64,000 nucleotides of DNA from Archaeoglobaceae archaeon (lineage in GTDB: Archaea; Halobacteriota; Archaeoglobi; Archaeoglobales; Archaeoglobaceae). The stretch's first letter is position 1. Each line of letters opens with the position of its first letter. Below are positions 34,951-44,314 of this stretch, in pieces. Position numbers and translations under genes: made by a program. The stretch is taken from contig JALSQI010000039.1 in NCBI GenBank assembly GCA_026985525.1, positions 53,388-117,387 of the forward strand, written 5' to 3'. The notes under the pieces are model-generated. The model was given only the letters and a program-made list of their open reading frames with translations, searched no databases and was not told the DNA's origin.

Positions 34951-36153
34951 TTAAAAATCAGTCATAACTCTAAATTGATCTGTATCATGTATAGCCTTAG
35001 CCTCTGCCATTGAAGTTAAAAACCTTCTGGCTGCTCCTTCTATATCTCTCGCCCTCGTTATCGCTCTACCGACAACTAATATATCAGCTCCTGCCTTTAT
35101 AGCCTCTCCAACGTTTTCTGGCTTTAACCCACCTGCAACTCCGACTAAAACGTTAAACTTTTCTTTTATCTTTCCTGCGTTAATCCAAGGTGGAGGTGCA
35201 ACCCCTTCAGTATCTATCGCTCTGTGGAGTTCTACGACGTTAGGCTTTACAGAAAGTTTTTCGAGCAAAGCTACTGGATCGCTTACGTTTAACATGTCTA
35301 TTACGCTGTATATACCTGTTTTATCTGCTTCTCTTATAAACTTCTCAATAGTGCTAACGGGTGCAAGTCCGGAAACCACTACCGCGTTTGCAGTAGCATC
35401 AGCTGCCATTCTCGCCTCAAGATTGCCAGTATCAAGAGTTTTTATGTCCAAAACGAAGAACGCATCAGGTCTAACGTCTCTTAACTCTAATATAACATCT
35501 ACTCCGTATTTCTTTGCGAGTGGCGTTCCTATCTCAAATATTACGTGGTCGCTCTCAGGTACTAACTCCAAGACTTTTTTCACTTCGCTCAAGCTCGTCA
35601 AATCCATTGCTACTTGTAAGTATGGCGGATCCCAGAGCTTTGTCATCCTCTTACCTACAAATGGATGTATGCTACGATCCTTCTCGTACAAAACTTTGTC
35701 AACATCTGGGAAACCACTCATAGCTCTCTTCAAAGCGAGCTTAGTAGCCCCGTAGTTGTAGTAGTAAATTTTGTGAACATTCTTCGCTTTTGGATGGATA
35801 AAAACGCTCGCTATTATTACTAACTCCTCTGCTAATTCCCTGGGTATTACTCCTTCCTCAACCGCATCAGCTACAGCTTTAGCAACAGCAGCTTGTGCGG
35901 GACCAAAAATGAGTTCTGCCTGATGCATATCTTTTACTGTGACTTTTGGTACGAGAATAACCGGAGGTTTGGTTATCAAGTTAGGCCTTAAAACGGCTAA
36001 GAGAGGAGTGTGTCCAGCTGATAGCTGTGAGAGAGCATTCGCAAATGCCTGACCAACAGGGCCGGTTTTATGTCCAACGAGTAAATCCACATGAGCTACT
36101 TCGTTTCCAGTGCCTATGAGAGCTTCACCAACTCTCATGTCAAAATCTTTCAT
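34951..36153 (-). CDS. fae-hps: Fae-Hps fusion: formaldehyde-activating enzyme / 3-hexulose-6-phosphate synthase
   Basis: A bifunctional 400-aa protein. The N-terminal ~165 residues are Fae, which condenses formaldehyde with tetrahydromethanopterin; the catalytic His is in NEVAHVDLL. The C-terminal ~230 residues are HPS ([24 protein letters not shown]), an OMP-decarboxylase-like barrel running the ribulose monophosphate pathway, in archaea mainly to make ribose phosphate. ATG at 36153 follows a TATA-like TTTTATTTT at leaderless spacing; an in-frame ATG five codons later is also possible. Confidence 0.93.
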   Translation of the reverse strand: MKDFDMRVGEALIGTGNEVAHVDLLVGHKTGPVGQAFANALSQLSAGHTPLLAVLRPNLITKPPVILVPKVTVKDMHQAELIFGPAQAAVAKAVADAVEEGVIPRELAEELVIIASVFIHPKAKNVHKIYYYNYGATKLALKRAMSGFPDVDKVLYEKDRSIHPFVGKRMTKLWDPPYLQVAMDLTSLSEVKKVLELVPESDHVIFEIGTPLAKKYGVDVILELRDVRPDAFFVLDIKTLDTGNLEARMAADATANAVVVSGLAPVSTIEKFIREADKTGIYSVIDMLNVSDPVALLEKLSVKPNVVELHRAIDTEGVAPPPWINAGKIKEKFNVLVGVAGGLKPENVGEAIKAGADILVVGRAITRARDIEGAARRFLTSMAEAKAIHDTDQFRVMTDF

Positions 36154-36190
36154 GCTTCTAAGTAGCAGACTGAAAATAAAAGGGTTTGGG

Positions 36191-37885
36191 TTACTCCCTG
36201 AAAACTTCTCCAAACTCCCTTATATCCCTCTCAGAGTTCAGTAGATTAACTAAAACGTCCGATAGAGACTTAATCGCTATTCTAATTTGAGATGTAGTAT
36301 CTCTATCCCTCAGCGTTACAGTTTCATCTTCAAAAGTTTGGTGGTCAACTGTAATGCAAAAAGGAGTTCCAATTTCGTCGTATCTCCTATACCTCCTACC
36401 TATACTCCCTGAATCGTCGTATTCCGTAAAAATTCCCACTTTCTTCAATTCATTCGTTATCTCTAAAGCTTTAGAAGTGAACGGTTCTCTCGAAAGGAGT
36501 GGTAAGACTGCTACTTGTACTGGAGCCATCCACCTCTTAAGCCTTAGCACTTTTCTCTCTTCTCCATCTACTACATCTGTATCGAAAGAGTGTTCAAGAA
36601 TGGCGTAGGTAATTCTATCAAGTCCAAAAGATGGCTCTATTACGTGAGGTACAACTTTTTCTCCGTGAACTATTTCTTCAACCTCCTCTATTCTATAGCA
36701 CTCTCTCGGCACCTCTACTTCTTCCCCGTCCAAAACCACTACGATTTTTTCAGAAGGTACCATTTTTTTTAGTTCCTCCGCCACTTTCTTAGCCTTCTTT
36801 TTGAATAGGGGGCCAAGTTTTTTCATGTCAGGTATAACGACTTTCTTTTTAACTTTGACCGGTTCTTTGTAGGGTATAAACACAGTCATGTCTTCCCCGC
36901 TGTACTCCATGTGCCTTGAGAGGTCGTAACAACCTCTGTCGGCTATACCAACTACTTCTATCCATCCGTAAGAAGTTAGCACCTCTGCATCCCAGCAATC
37001 GCAAGCGTAATGAGCTCTCTCATCATCTTTATGCTGTCTAAACCTTAACTTACTTCTGTCTATTCCCGCTTTAATTAGAAACTCCTCAGTCTTAGCTATG
37101 AAGTAAGCAATTAGCTCGTTTAGTATTATCCCTTTTTTAACAGCTTTTCCAAGCTCAATTTCGTGTTCAACATCTCTCTTATCTACGAGCTTTACGACTT
37201 TCTCTCTATAATTTTCAAATCCGGGGTGCGTTTTTTTCTCTGGGTGTACAAAGTATTCAAGTTCCGCTTGATTAAACTCTCTCAACCTTATTACTCCCTG
37301 TCTCGGACTTATTTCATTTCTATAAGACCTGCCAACCTGTGCTACACCAAATGGAAGTTTATCTCTAAAGTAATCCGATAATCTTCTAAAAGCTATGAAT
37401 ATTCCCTGAGCAGTTTCGGGCCTTAGATAGCCTTTTTTACCCCTTCCCGGACCTATTTTCGTTTCAAACATCAAATTAAAAGGCTCTGGATCTTTAAATT
37501 TACCACCACATTCGCACCTCAGGTCAAATTCTTTGAGAATTTCTCTAACTGCCTCTACGCTTTCATCTATTTCGAAGCCGAGCTTTTCCTTTACGTAGTG
37601 ATCAGCCCTGTAAACCTTACCGCATTCAGAACACTCTATAGCCACATCCGTAAAAGAGGTTGCGTGGCCAGATGCTACGTAAACTTCTTCTATTCCAATA
37701 GTTGGGCAATCTATCTCTACCGCCCTTTCATTAACAACGAAGAATTCTCTCCAAAGATTTTCAAGTCTTCTCCTCAACCCATTACCTAAGGGGCCGTAAT
37801 CTATGAATCCTGCAATTCCACCATATATTTCGAATGATTGCCAGAGGAATCCTCTTCTTATGAGCATTTCCATGATTTCGCTCAT
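36191..37885 (-). CDS. glyS: Glycyl-tRNA synthetase (class II, alpha2 type)
   Basis: A 564-aa synthetase. Motif 1 region [20 protein letters not shown], a zinc-like insert (CSECG ... CECGGKF), motif 2 [21 protein letters not shown], and motif 3 [11 protein letters not shown] are present, followed by an anticodon-binding domain (VQVAVLPL...). It is followed after 37 bases by the separately promoted fae-hps gene. Confidence 0.95.
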   Translation of the reverse strand: MSEIMEMLIRRGFLWQSFEIYGGIAGFIDYGPLGNGLRRRLENLWREFFVVNERAVEIDCPTIGIEEVYVASGHATSFTDVAIECSECGKVYRADHYVKEKLGFEIDESVEAVREILKEFDLRCECGGKFKDPEPFNLMFETKIGPGRGKKGYLRPETAQGIFIAFRRLSDYFRDKLPFGVAQVGRSYRNEISPRQGVIRLREFNQAELEYFVHPEKKTHPGFENYREKVVKLVDKRDVEHEIELGKAVKKGIILNELIAYFIAKTEEFLIKAGIDRSKLRFRQHKDDERAHYACDCWDAEVLTSYGWIEVVGIADRGCYDLSRHMEYSGEDMTVFIPYKEPVKVKKKVVIPDMKKLGPLFKKKAKKVAEELKKMVPSEKIVVVLDGEEVEVPRECYRIEEVEEIVHGEKVVPHVIEPSFGLDRITYAILEHSFDTDVVDGEERKVLRLKRWMAPVQVAVLPLLSREPFTSKALEITNELKKVGIFTEYDDSGSIGRRYRRYDEIGTPFCITVDHQTFEDETVTLRDRDTTSQIRIAIKSLSDVLVNLLNSERDIREFGEVFRE

Positions 37886-37923
37886 GACCTGAGAAAAAGA
37901 GAATGCCTTAATAATTGTTTTGT

Positions 37924-38169
37924 CTAAGGTTCCACCCAGTTTATCCTATACCTCTGAATTACGGGGTTCACCAAAAGCTTTTTACACATCATTTCTATTT
38001 CTTTTTCAGCCTCTTCTCTTGATTTCGCTTCAATTTCTATTCTAAAAACTTTTCTTGAGGAAACAGATTTTACGTTTCTAAAACCGAGCAGCCTAAGAGC
38101 TTTTTTCGTCGCTTCTCCTTCTGGATCTGTTACACCCTCTTTAAGTTCTATGTAAACGTCAGCTATCAT
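37924..38169 (-). CDS. purS: PurS subunit of phosphoribosylformylglycinamidine synthase
   Basis: An 81-aa protein beginning MIADVYIELKEGVTDPEG, typical of PurS, the small bridge between PurL and PurQ in purine synthesis. ATG 38169 gives the family length; the open frame's longer start at 38217 overlaps the upstream gene. A TATA-like TTTATAT about 25 bp ahead suggests a leaderless mRNA. PurL is at 46.5-48.8 kb; PurQ is not in the window. Confidence 0.9.
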   Translation of the reverse strand: MIADVYIELKEGVTDPEGEATKKALRLLGFRNVKSVSSRKVFRIEIEAKSREEAEKEIEMMCKKLLVNPVIQRYRINWVEP

Positions 38170-38201
38170 AAGCTTTACTCCGCAAAAAGGATATAAATTT
38201 T

Positions 38202-39314
38202 TTAGCTTAACAGGCATTTGACTATTTTTAAAGTGAGAGAAGGTCTTTTCAACAAATTCAACGCGTGAGGTATTGCATTTAAAATCGAGCTTGGCTTATC
38301 CATGTGAAAGCTTGAAAAATCTATTTTTTCGGCTATTTTAACCAAGTAATCGTAATCTTCTTTACTGAGTTCTCCGTAAAGTCTGAATATTCTCTTTCCA
38401 ACTTCGTATTCAACTCGCAAGGAGTTGAGGTATTTCCTCTTAAACTCCTCCAAATTCGGGAAATGCTTGGCTAACAACTCAACAGCTACAGATAAATAGT
38501 ACATACCGCCCCCGGTATAGGGTTTTACCATTCCAGCCGAATCACCTATTAATAAAGCTTTTCCTTTGACGAAGTCTATTAAACCAAAAGGAATAGTACC
38601 GCAGTTTAGCTCGCAATTTTTCTCAAATTCAACTCTCTTAGATACAGAAGGGTGCTCTCTCAGAAGTTTTTTTAGCCAAAAAATTGCGTTGTTTTTAGAA
38701 ACAACACCTATTCTGGAAAAGCCGTCACCGCAAGGAATAGAGTAGGCGAACATGCAATCTGAATAACCGAAGTAAAGTTCCACGTACCCCTCGTCTAAGC
38801 TTTCGAATTCACATTCTACCTGAATTGCAGATAAAAATTCAGGTCTGTTGAAAGACAGGCACTTAGCTACAACTGAATGTGGGCCGTCAGCACCAATAAT
38901 ATAAGAGGATTCAAACTTTTCTCCCGCATCTATTACGAACTTCTCGTCAAAGCTAACACTTCTAACCCTTTTTTTAACAAAAGTTTTCGAAGTTGAAGCG
39001 GCTAACTTAAACAATTCTAAATCAACTATCTTTCTATCGATTACGACTGCCTTGCTCTTGCCTTTAAGCTTAACGTGTTTTCCAGAAGGAGAGAAGAAAT
39101 AAGCTCCGTCTATTCTGTTCAGCAAAAACTTATCTGCATCCACGTATTTCTTAAGAATTTTCAAACAATCCTCGCTTATCAAACCCCCACACTGCATGGG
39201 GAAGCCGGGACTTTGATGTTCTTCAAATAAAGCTACTCTGTATCCTTTTTCAGATAGTACAGTTGCACACATAGAGCCGGAGGGGCCGCCACCAACTACA
39301 GCTACATCAAACAT
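38202..39314 (-). CDS. Geranylgeranyl reductase family FAD-dependent oxidoreductase
   Basis: A 370-aa flavoprotein: FAD-binding GGGPSGS near residues 8-14, a conserved QCGG (about 42-45), GADGPHS and GDSAGMVKPYTGGGMYY. Members saturate isoprenoid chains of archaeal lipids or quinones. The substrate is not determinable; saturation of menaquinone side chains is possible given mqnE and a polyprenyl synthase in the window. It is probably monocistronic and divergent from the THEP1 gene. Confidence 0.85.
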   Translation of the reverse strand: MFDVAVVGGGPSGSMCATVLSEKGYRVALFEEHQSPGFPMQCGGLISEDCLKILKKYVDADKFLLNRIDGAYFFSPSGKHVKLKGKSKAVVIDRKIVDLELFKLAASTSKTFVKKRVRSVSFDEKFVIDAGEKFESSYIIGADGPHSVVAKCLSFNRPEFLSAIQVECEFESLDEGYVELYFGYSDCMFAYSIPCGDGFSRIGVVSKNNAIFWLKKLLREHPSVSKRVEFEKNCELNCGTIPFGLIDFVKGKALLIGDSAGMVKPYTGGGMYYLSVAVELLAKHFPNLEEFKRKYLNSLRVEYEVGKRIFRLYGELSKEDYDYLVKIAEKIDFSSFHMDKPSSILNAIPHALNLLKRPSLTLKIVKCLLS

Positions 39315-39362
39315 CGCAAATCGTAAGCTTACAATTATATTAATGTCTATCCTAATTAACGC

Positions 39363-39875
39363 ATGGTCTCAATAGCTGTTACAGGCAAACCGGGGGTTGG
39401 AAAAACTACCCTTTGCAAAAAAGTTTGGGAAAAGTTAAGCAAAAGAGACGTTTCGGGTTTTATAACCCTCGAACTTAGGAGAGGAGGGAGGAGAGTTGGT
39501 TTCGAGATACTCGATTTGAAAAGTCTTGAAAGAGTTACTCTTGCGAGCTTAAAAAGTTGCAAAACAAAAGTTGGAAAGTACTGCGTTCACGTTGAAGAGT
39601 TTGAAGATTACTTGAATAGAGCGAGCTTAAGTGGAGATGTAATAATAATAGACGAAGTTGGCCCAATGGAACTAAAAAGCAAAGTTTTTGTCAAAGTTTT
39701 AGAGGGGTTGATGAATACCGATGCAGATAAGCTTTTCACGATTCACGCTAAGTCTAATCATCCAATAATAAGGAAAATAAGAGAAGAGTTTGAAGTTTAC
39801 ACCATAGACGAGAGAAACAGAGATGAAGTTGCGGAAACAATTTTATTACGCCTCAGCGAGGCTAAAAAGTGTTAG
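39363..39875 (+). CDS. THEP1-type nucleoside-triphosphatase
   Basis: A 170-aa P-loop NTPase with GKPGVGKTT near residues 8-16, IIIDEVGPMELK as Walker B, and an IHAKSNHP segment. The family hydrolyses ATP/GTP in vitro; its cellular role is unclear. The gene overlaps the start of trm1 by seven bases. Confidence 0.88.
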   Translation: MVSIAVTGKPGVGKTTLCKKVWEKLSKRDVSGFITLELRRGGRRVGFEILDLKSLERVTLASLKSCKTKVGKYCVHVEEFEDYLNRASLSGDVIIIDEVGPMELKSKVFVKVLEGLMNTDADKLFTIHAKSNHPIIRKIREEFEVYTIDERNRDEVAETILLRLSEAKKC

Positions 39876-40924
39876 TGGAGGGGTTGGCAAAAATAAAAGT
39901 TGAAGGAGTTTTTTACAACCCAAGAATGAAGTTTTGCAGAGACTTAGACATGGTAATTTTCAAACTAATGCCCGGAAAAACTTACCTCGATTCCCTCTCA
40001 GCTACGGGAGTTAGGGGGATAAGAGCTAAGCTTGAAGCTGGAAAAGAGCCTTTCTTCAACGACATAAGCAAGAAAGCAGTTAAAGTGATAAAAGAGAACT
40101 TAAAAATCAACGGGATAGAAGCTAAGGTATATTGCGAGGAAGCTGGAGCTTTAATGAGAAAAGAGAAATTCGACCACGTCGATGTGGATCCATTCGGTTC
40201 TCCAGCACCATTCATAGATCCAGCTTGCTTTTCTGCGAAGAAGTGTATAAGCTTTACAGCAACAGATACTGCAGCTCTTTGTGGTTCAGCCGTTAAATCC
40301 TGTCTAAGAAAGTATTCTTGTTTTGTGGAAAAAGTTGAATTTTACCCAGAAGTTGGTTTAAGAGTACTCGCTGGGAAAATAGCTTCTGAAGCCACTAAAT
40401 ACGACAAAGCAGTAGAGTTCTTTGCGTCTTGGGCTAAGGAGCACTACTACAGGATTCACGTCGTCGTAAAAAGGAGTCCGAGATTAGCAGCGAAAATTTA
40501 CGAAAACTACGGCTATTTAATATACTGTAAGAAATGTTTGTATAGAGAATACATAAACATAGAAAATAAAAATAACACTAAATCATGTTGCCCCAGATGT
40601 GGTGAAAAACTTAAAGTTTACGGCCCCATGTGGCTTGGAAACATGAAAAACGCGAAAGGTGACCTAAGCAAAGTCAAAAAGATGGACGTTGATAAAAAGG
40701 TAAAAGAATTTCTAATTAAATTAAACGAAGAGATAGATGTTCCATTTTACTACAACGTGCACGAAGTGTGCAAAAGGCTTAAAGTTTCTCCAAAACCCGT
40801 TGATGAAATTATCGAAAAACTAAAGGAAATGGGCTTTGAAGCATCTAAAACTGTTTTATCTGGAAACGGGATTAGAACGAACGCGAGCATAGACGTAGTT
40901 GAATTTTTGCTTCAGAAGTTTTAA
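39869..40924 (+). CDS. trm1: tRNA (guanine26-N2)-dimethyltransferase Trm1
   Basis: AdoMet-dependent modification of G26 in tRNA. At 351 aa, it has the SAM fold (LDSLSATGVRG), the catalytic DVDPFGSPAPFIDPA, and a zinc site (CKKCLYREY ... CCPRCGEKL) plus C-terminal winged-helix-like part. GTG at 39869 is used because the reading frame opens there with GCGAGG upstream; coupled to the THEP1 gene. Confidence 0.92.
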   Translation: MLVEGLAKIKVEGVFYNPRMKFCRDLDMVIFKLMPGKTYLDSLSATGVRGIRAKLEAGKEPFFNDISKKAVKVIKENLKINGIEAKVYCEEAGALMRKEKFDHVDVDPFGSPAPFIDPACFSAKKCISFTATDTAALCGSAVKSCLRKYSCFVEKVEFYPEVGLRVLAGKIASEATKYDKAVEFFASWAKEHYYRIHVVVKRSPRLAAKIYENYGYLIYCKKCLYREYINIENKNNTKSCCPRCGEKLKVYGPMWLGNMKNAKGDLSKVKKMDVDKKVKEFLIKLNEEIDVPFYYNVHEVCKRLKVSPKPVDEIIEKLKEMGFEASKTVLSGNGIRTNASIDVVEFLLQKF

Positions 40925-40933
40925 AAATAAGTT

Positions 40934-41806
40934 TTAAAAATGAGTGTATCCTCTACGCTCAACTTTTCTACCGTTAAGAAAGACGCCTCTACCCTCCACG
41001 ACTCTGCCTATTTCTATATCTCCCTCGTCACTCGTGTAAACCAATTCGTAATCACCTCCGGAATACAGAAAGAGTTCAAGTGCTTTTTTCTCATCAACGA
41101 ATTCAGTTAAATAGGAGAGGTCTGGTAACTTCAGCTCTATTTTAACATTACTCGCTGAAGAAATGTTGTACAAAGAAATCGCCAAACTATCGCTTACGTC
41201 AGTGCAAGAGCTTGCAAATTCCGAGAGCTTCAACCCTTCTCTAATTCTCGGCTCTGGCGTGTACAGCTTTTCTGGATACGCCGAATTATTTCTATCCACT
41301 CCCGACAAAACCTGTTCCAGCGTTAGCTGTGCTTTCCCCAACTCTCCAGTAAGAAAAACTTTCTCTCCCGGTTTTGCATTTCTCCTAAGCAATACTCTGT
41401 CTGCAAATCCTACTGCAAAGCCGGAAACCGCCATTTCCTCTCCAATATCCGTATCTCCTCCAGCAACGATTACTCCATATTTATCAGCCAAATTTTTAAT
41501 TCCTACACAGAATTGCTCGAAATTCTTTAAGGAGTATCCTCTACGAAGGGTTATAGTGTAAAGAAAGTACTTAGGTTCAGCACCCATTGCAGCTATGTCG
41601 CTAAGGTTAACTGCCAAACTTAAAAATCCTTTTTCCCATTCTTCAATTTGGGGTGGGAAGTCCGTACTTTCTCTTAGAGAATCCGCAGTCATAACAACAT
41701 ACTTATCCGCTTTAACGACTGCACAATCGTCTTCTCCAGCCCCAGCTATTAGTGTTGACTTAAAAATTTTTGAAGCTATGGAAACGTAATCCCATTCAGA
41801 TGTCAT
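40934..41806 (-). CDS. thiL: Thiamine-monophosphate kinase
   Basis: Phosphorylates thiamine phosphate to the active diphosphate. The 290-aa PurM-like protein has GAGEDDCAVV, MTADSLRESTDF, NLSDIAAMGAEP and AGGDTDIG. Its ATG overlaps the leuA stop (ATGA), so it is coupled to leuA although the pathways are unrelated. Confidence 0.92.
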   Translation of the reverse strand: MTSEWDYVSIASKIFKSTLIAGAGEDDCAVVKADKYVVMTADSLRESTDFPPQIEEWEKGFLSLAVNLSDIAAMGAEPKYFLYTITLRRGYSLKNFEQFCVGIKNLADKYGVIVAGGDTDIGEEMAVSGFAVGFADRVLLRRNAKPGEKVFLTGELGKAQLTLEQVLSGVDRNNSAYPEKLYTPEPRIREGLKLSEFASSCTDVSDSLAISLYNISSASNVKIELKLPDLSYLTEFVDEKKALELFLYSGGDYELVYTSDEGDIEIGRVVEGRGVFLNGRKVERRGYTHF

Positions 41807-43311
41807 TTCTTCTTTTTCCTCATCAGCATGAGGTAGTTTACAGCGTGTATTATTGCCTCCATAGATGCCATTACTATGTCCTCTCCCGCACCCTTAGCTG
41901 TAAAAGAGTGTCCTTCATCATCTTCAACGGTAACGTAAACTTCAGCGAGAGCGTCGCTACCACCACTTATTGCATCCATTCTGAACTCTGTTAGATTTAT
42001 TTTTATGCTTTCTCCAGCAAGCTCCTTAACAGCGTTTAAAGCTGCATCAACTGGCCCAAGACCTATAGCAGAAGTTACTTTCCTCTTTCCCTCCACTTCA
42101 GCATTTATTACTGCAGTCGGCGTAATCTTGTTACCAGTTAAAACAGTTACTTCATCCACCACTATCGCCTTCTCCTCCCTGCTAAGCTCTCCAAGAACGA
42201 CTTCAGCTATGGTAAATAAGTCCAAGTCCGTTACCTTTTTACCTTTGTCTCCAAGCTCTTTGATCTTATTGACTATCTTTGTTAACTGTTCCTCATCAAC
42301 GTGGTAACCAGCCTCTTCAAGTATCTTCTTTATCTGGTGCCTTCCAGCGTGCTTTCCTATTACTATTCTTCTCCTATGTCCCACCATTTCAGGAGTTATT
42401 ACTCCCGGTTCAAACGTTCTCGCGTCTTCAAGCACTCCGTGGGCGTGTATTCCACTTTCGTGACTGAATGCGTTTGCGCCCACTATTGGTTTGTTAGGAG
42501 GCATCCTAATTCCAGATAACCTTTCAACTAACTTCGAAGTGTTAACAAGCTCTTCAGTTCTTATGTTCGTCTTTATGCCCTCTAAGCTTTCGAGAACCAT
42601 TACTACTTCTTCGAGTGCCGCATTTCCAGCTCTCTCACCAATACCGTTAACAGTAACCTGAACTTCATCAGCTCCGGCTAAGACAGCTGCGTAAGTGTTT
42701 GCAGTAGCTAAGCCGAAGTCGTTGTGACAGTGAACGTCTATGGGTACTTTTAGAGCGTTCCTTAACTCCTTTATTAAGTTGTGAAATTTAAAAGGAGTAG
42801 CTATTCCTACAGTATCGGGAACGTTAACTATGTCAACTCCCGCACTTTCGACTGCACTGTAAATCTTCTTCAGATAATCTACTTCAGTTCTCGTAGCGTC
42901 CATTGCAGAGAACATGCATATTCTTCCGTGGTCTTTAATATACTCAACTGCTTCAACTGCGAGCTGAACTATTTCTTCTCTACTCTTTTTTATAGTATGC
43001 TCTATCTGTATTTTTGATGTTGATATAAAAATGTGAATCATGTCAGCATCGCTCTCTAATGCTGAGTCTATGTCGCCTTTAACTATTCTCGCAAGAGCAC
43101 AGATTTTAGAATCTAAACCTAAGTTAGAAATCTTTTTTACAGCCTCGAATTCACCCTGAGATGCAGCGGGAAAACCAGCTTCTATTACATCTACTCCAAG
43201 CTTATCTAACTGCCTTGCAATCTTTACCTTAGCTTCGATAGGGAAAGCTACGCCCGGAGTTTGCTCACCATCTCTAAGAGTTGTGTCGAATACTGATACA
43301 GTTCTTGACAT
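41803..43311 (-). CDS. leuA: 2-isopropylmalate synthase (LeuA family)
   Basis: A 502-aa enzyme of the acetyl-CoA/2-oxoacid condensing family. FDTTLRDGEQTPG opens the catalytic barrel, the metal pair is HCHNDFGLATAN, and NGIGERAGN matches isopropylmalate synthases. The C-terminal ~120 residues are the leucine-sensing regulatory domain. Citramalate synthase has the same architecture and cannot be fully excluded. I start at ATG 43311, which lies 24 bp after the TATA-like TTTTATATTT; the frame's upstream 22 codons run into that promoter and the RNA gene. Confidence 0.88.
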   Translation of the reverse strand: MSRTVSVFDTTLRDGEQTPGVAFPIEAKVKIARQLDKLGVDVIEAGFPAASQGEFEAVKKISNLGLDSKICALARIVKGDIDSALESDADMIHIFISTSKIQIEHTIKKSREEIVQLAVEAVEYIKDHGRICMFSAMDATRTEVDYLKKIYSAVESAGVDIVNVPDTVGIATPFKFHNLIKELRNALKVPIDVHCHNDFGLATANTYAAVLAGADEVQVTVNGIGERAGNAALEEVVMVLESLEGIKTNIRTEELVNTSKLVERLSGIRMPPNKPIVGANAFSHESGIHAHGVLEDARTFEPGVITPEMVGHRRRIVIGKHAGRHQIKKILEEAGYHVDEEQLTKIVNKIKELGDKGKKVTDLDLFTIAEVVLGELSREEKAIVVDEVTVLTGNKITPTAVINAEVEGKRKVTSAIGLGPVDAALNAVKELAGESIKINLTEFRMDAISGGSDALAEVYVTVEDDEGHSFTAKGAGEDIVMASMEAIIHAVNYLMLMRKKKK

Positions 43312-43330
43312 AGTTCCGAGTCTGCTCAGT

Positions 43331-43340
43331 AAATATAAAA
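43331..43340 (-). promoter_or_regulatory. TATA box of leuA
   Basis: On the minus strand TTTTATATTT is centred about 24 bp upstream of the leuA ATG (43311), predicting a leaderless mRNA. It abuts the 3' end of the H/ACA-like RNA gene on the same strand, whose run of T residues may also act as terminator. Confidence 0.55.
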
Positions 43341-43347
43341 GCTTGTC

Positions 43348-43563
43348 TTTACCCGGCAAGCTAACACCGCTCTTCACAGACTGCTAATGCAGACTCAGAG
43401 CGGCTGACCCTGCCGGGTTGTTCCGTGCCCGGGTTGCCCCGGGGTCATTGAAAGCCGAGAGCTCTCTCGCCAGGGGACCTATGCGGCACGGATCTTGCCC
43501 CGCGCTTGCGGGTTGCTTCATCGCAAGCTTACAGCTAACTCAGCACCCTCCCCGCACGGGGCA
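43348..43563 (-). ncRNA. Three-hairpin box H/ACA guide RNA
   Basis: This stretch is far more GC-rich than its surroundings. On the minus strand it forms three tandem modules. Module 1 (43563-43493): basal stem 43557-43563/43496-43502, pocket 8+7 nt, upper stem GGGUGCU/AGCAACCC, tandem G.A, bulge GAU, cap UGUAA, box AGA. Module 2 (43492-43419): basal stem 43485-43492/43422-43429, pocket 8+7, bulge AAU, box ACA. Module 3 (43418-43348): basal stem 43411-43418/43351-43358, pocket 7+8, upper stem CCGCUCU/AGAGCGG, bulge UGU, box AAA. All three kink-turns have G.A tandems and U as the last bulge base, as L7Ae needs. The plus strand lacks these G.A pairs. Archaeoglobus has a known three-hairpin H/ACA RNA (Afu46); homology is inferred from architecture. 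Confidence 0.85.
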
Positions 43564-43612
43564 GTAAAAAATAGACGGACAAGCTTATCTTTTTTTCCCT
43601 CGTTGCAGAATT

Positions 43613-44188
43613 ATGAACTACATCTTGTTAATACCGCCAATATTAGGTGCGGTAATAGGATACGTAACAAACGTAATAGCAGTAGAACTTCTATTTCACC
43701 CGAAAAAACCGATTAAAATATTTGGTTTCAAAATTCAGGGTTTGGTACCAGCAAGAAGCAGAGAATTAACAGAGAGGTTTCTCGACACTTTAAGTGAAGT
43801 ACTGACAAAAGAAGACTTCGAGATGGTAATAGGAAAAGCCTTAGATAGAACTGTCAGCGAAAACGAGATCGTTTTTAAAATAGAAAAGGCGTTCGAGAGT
43901 ATAAAAGATACTGCTATCGTCGGCAGATTGTTTGACAACTTGTCTAAGTACATCTCAAATGCGTTTAAAGAGTTCGTTAGAGAAGCTATAGTTAAAAACA
44001 TAGCAAGCAATGTTGACATAAAAGAGTTCGTGATAAAAAAGGCTGAGGAGATTAGTGATGAAGAGATAGAAAGACTTTTCAAAAAGTTTGCTAAAAAAGA
44101 GTTGAGGTTCATAGAAATATCAGGCGCTGTGTTAGGCTTTGTGATAGGAATTTTTCAATCAGTATTCATGTACTTTATGATGCGTTGA
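43613..44188 (+). CDS. DUF445 family membrane protein
   Basis: A 191-aa protein with one hydrophobic segment at each end (residues ~3-25 and ~170-190) and a long helical middle. PPILGAVIGYVTNVIAVELLFHP and the GLVPARSRELTER segment are typical of DUF445, a family of unknown function. Both ends are probably in the membrane. It begins 27 bases from the start of the divergent structured RNA region; a T-rich run (43590-43598) precedes it. Confidence 0.82.
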   Translation: MNYILLIPPILGAVIGYVTNVIAVELLFHPKKPIKIFGFKIQGLVPARSRELTERFLDTLSEVLTKEDFEMVIGKALDRTVSENEIVFKIEKAFESIKDTAIVGRLFDNLSKYISNAFKEFVREAIVKNIASNVDIKEFVIKKAEEISDEEIERLFKKFAKKELRFIEISGAVLGFVIGIFQSVFMYFMMR

Positions 44189-44199
44189 TAAGTTAATTA

Positions 44200-44274
<75 letters not shown>

Positions 44275-44314
44275 CTCAGTAAAGAACAAATTTCAGAGTA
44301 TATAACTGTTACTC

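Noticed and set aside
43348..43563. Plus-strand reading of the structured RNA
   Set aside because: Stems also form on the plus strand, but the G.A tandems become U/C mismatches and no ANA box follows the stems.
43348..43586. SRP 7S RNA or RNase P RNA for the GC-rich segment
   Set aside because: The conserved SRP helix 8 (GGAA with GGAGCAG) and the RNase P core (GAAAGUC with ACAGAA) are absent on both strands; the UGUAA that looks like an SRP Alu motif is the cap of the first H/ACA kink-turn.
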